Assembly: GCA_021793745.1 (NCBI GenBank)
Contig: JAJYSD010000087.1
Location: forward strand, 1 to 6,221
DNA from: Bacillota bacterium
Lineage (GTDB): Bacteria > Bacillota > Bacilli > Thermoactinomycetales > DSM-44946
DNA length: 6,221 bases
Reading direction: 5' to 3'
Position numbers and translations under genes: made by a program. The notes beneath the pieces are model-generated. The model had not been told where the DNA came from. It worked only from the letters and a program-made list of their open reading frames with translations, and ran no database searches. Positions 5,222-6,221 of the stretch are shown here, in pieces (the stretch's first letter is position 1; each line of letters opens with the position of its first letter).

Positions 5222-6221
5222 ATGAAAAACGTCTTCCGGATTCCCGGATTATATATTATTCTCATTCTGGTGGCCGTCGGGATTGCCAATGTGTTTATCC
5301 AACAGGAGGCCGAGACGGAAACACTTACATACACCCAATATAAAGAGAAGCTGAGTGGGGGGCAAATCGCCGAAGTCATGGTCCGTCCGGAAGGCGAAAC
5401 CTTCCGCGTTGAGGGGAAATACAAAAATGCCTCCCCGGGACAGGCAAAAAATTTTGTGACCCACATCCCGCTGGACACCCAGGAGATCAACGACCTGAAG
5501 AAAAACAAGGTCCACATCAAAATCGAAAAGGCCAAGGGCGATTCCCTGTGGCTCACCTTTCTGACGTCGATCGTCCCCCTCGTGCTTCTGCTCCTCCTCT
5601 TCTTCTGGGTATTGAATCAGGCCCAGGGCGGCGGCAACCGGGTGATGAACTTCGGCAAATCCCGGGCCAAGCTGTACAACGAGGAGAAGAAGCGGGTCAC
5701 CTTCGACGACGTAGCCGGGGCTGACGAGGAGAAGGCGGAGCTGGAGGAGATCGTCGATTTCCTCAAGCACAGCCGGAAGTTCGACACCATCGGGGCGCGG
5801 ATTCCCAAAGGGGTGCTCCTGGTGGGACCCCCGGGTACGGGAAAAACCCTGCTGGCGCGAGCAGTGGCCGGAGAGGCCCAGGTGCCCTTTTTCAGCATCA
5901 GCGGTTCCGACTTCGTGGAAATGTTTGTCGGCGTGGGGGCTTCCCGGGTTCGCGACCTGTTTGAACAGGCGAAAAAGAACCATCCCTGCATCATTTTCAT
6001 CGACGAGATTGACGCCGTCGGACGCCAGCGGGGCGCCGGGCTGGGCGGCGGCCACGACGAACGGGAGCAGACGCTGAACCAGCTGTTGGTGGAGATGGAC
6101 GGCTTTGACGCCAATGACGGGATCATCGTGATGGCCGCCACCAACCGGCCGGACATCCTGGATCCCGCGCTGCTCCGGCCGGGCCGCTTCGACCGGCAGA
6201 TCACCGTGAACCGGCCCGATG
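5222..6221 (+). CDS. ftsH: ATP-dependent zinc metalloprotease FtsH, 3' partial
   Basis: FtsH is a membrane-anchored hexameric AAA+ protease that unfolds and degrades membrane and regulatory proteins; in B. subtilis its substrates include Spo0E and SpoIIE. 333 residues are visible, about half of the usual ~640. The start [12 protein letters not shown] matches the family N-terminus. TM1 spans ~6-26, the small extracytoplasmic domain ~27-107 and TM2 ~109-131 (ending in LNQAQGGG). The AAA module begins near [11 protein letters not shown]. Walker A GPPGTGKT is at 202-209, the pore-loop segment [12 protein letters not shown] follows, and Walker B IIFIDEID is at 257-264. The second region of homology runs from N308 through the arginine-finger segment RPGRFDR (319-325). 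The HExxH zinc protease site lies beyond the window, so an intact protease is inferred. In-frame codons upstream of ATG 5222 are open but not conserved. No SD lies at normal spacing. Confidence 0.97.
   Translation, partial: MKNVFRIPGLYIILILVAVGIANVFIQQEAETETLTYTQYKEKLSGGQIAEVMVRPEGETFRVEGKYKNASPGQAKNFVTHIPLDTQEINDLKKNKVHIKIEKAKGDSLWLTFLTSIVPLVLLLLLFFWVLNQAQGGGNRVMNFGKSRAKLYNEEKKRVTFDDVAGADEEKAELEEIVDFLKHSRKFDTIGARIPKGVLLVGPPGTGKTLLARAVAGEAQVPFFSISGSDFVEMFVGVGASRVRDLFEQAKKNHPCIIFIDEIDAVGRQRGAGLGGGHDEREQTLNQLLVEMDGFDANDGIIVMAATNRPDILDPALLRPGRFDRQITVNRPD

Noticed and set aside
5119..5343. 74-codon + strand frame overlapping the ftsH start
   Set aside because: Out of frame with ftsH, no ribosome binding site, no recognisable sequence.

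Overview
The window is about 6.2 kb of GC-rich chromosome from an endospore-forming Bacillota. It carries four genes, all on the + strand: spoIIE (5' end cut off), tilS, hpt and ftsH (3' end cut off). This matches the conserved spoIIE-tilS-hprT-ftsH neighbourhood near the origin in Bacillales. SpoIIE implies sporulation. The protein sequences are clearly Bacillus-like, but the high GC and strong G/C third-position bias suggest a high-GC lineage such as Thermoactinomycetaceae. That placement is an inference from composition and similarity recalled from memory.

Layout: 2-2377 is SpoIIE, the membrane PP2C phosphatase that activates sigma-F. 2378-2811 is a 434-nt non-coding gap; B. subtilis has yabS and yabT in this position. 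The gap starts with a good sigma-A-like promoter and then holds several GC-rich hairpins. 2812-4236 is TilS, tRNA(Ile)-lysidine synthetase. 4237-4403 is a gap with a terminator-like hairpin followed by a promoter candidate. 4404-4961 is Hpt, hypoxanthine phosphoribosyltransferase. 4962-5221 is the apparent ftsH leader; its promoter overlaps the end of hpt. The leader contains a large imperfect hairpin followed by a T-run, and then a strong Shine-Dalgarno sequence unusually far from the ATG, with a second hairpin between them. 5222-6221 is the N-terminal half of FtsH.

The gene products are linked. In B. subtilis, TilS and HprT have been reported to form a complex that activates ftsH transcription, and FtsH degrades SpoIIE during sporulation. 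The protein-coding part is ordinary core genome, and I see no mobile element, CRISPR array, tRNA or new gene system. The points worth a second look are in the non-coding DNA: the ftsH leader with its displaced SD, the structured leader before tilS, and an AT-rich, rare-codon island inside tilS.
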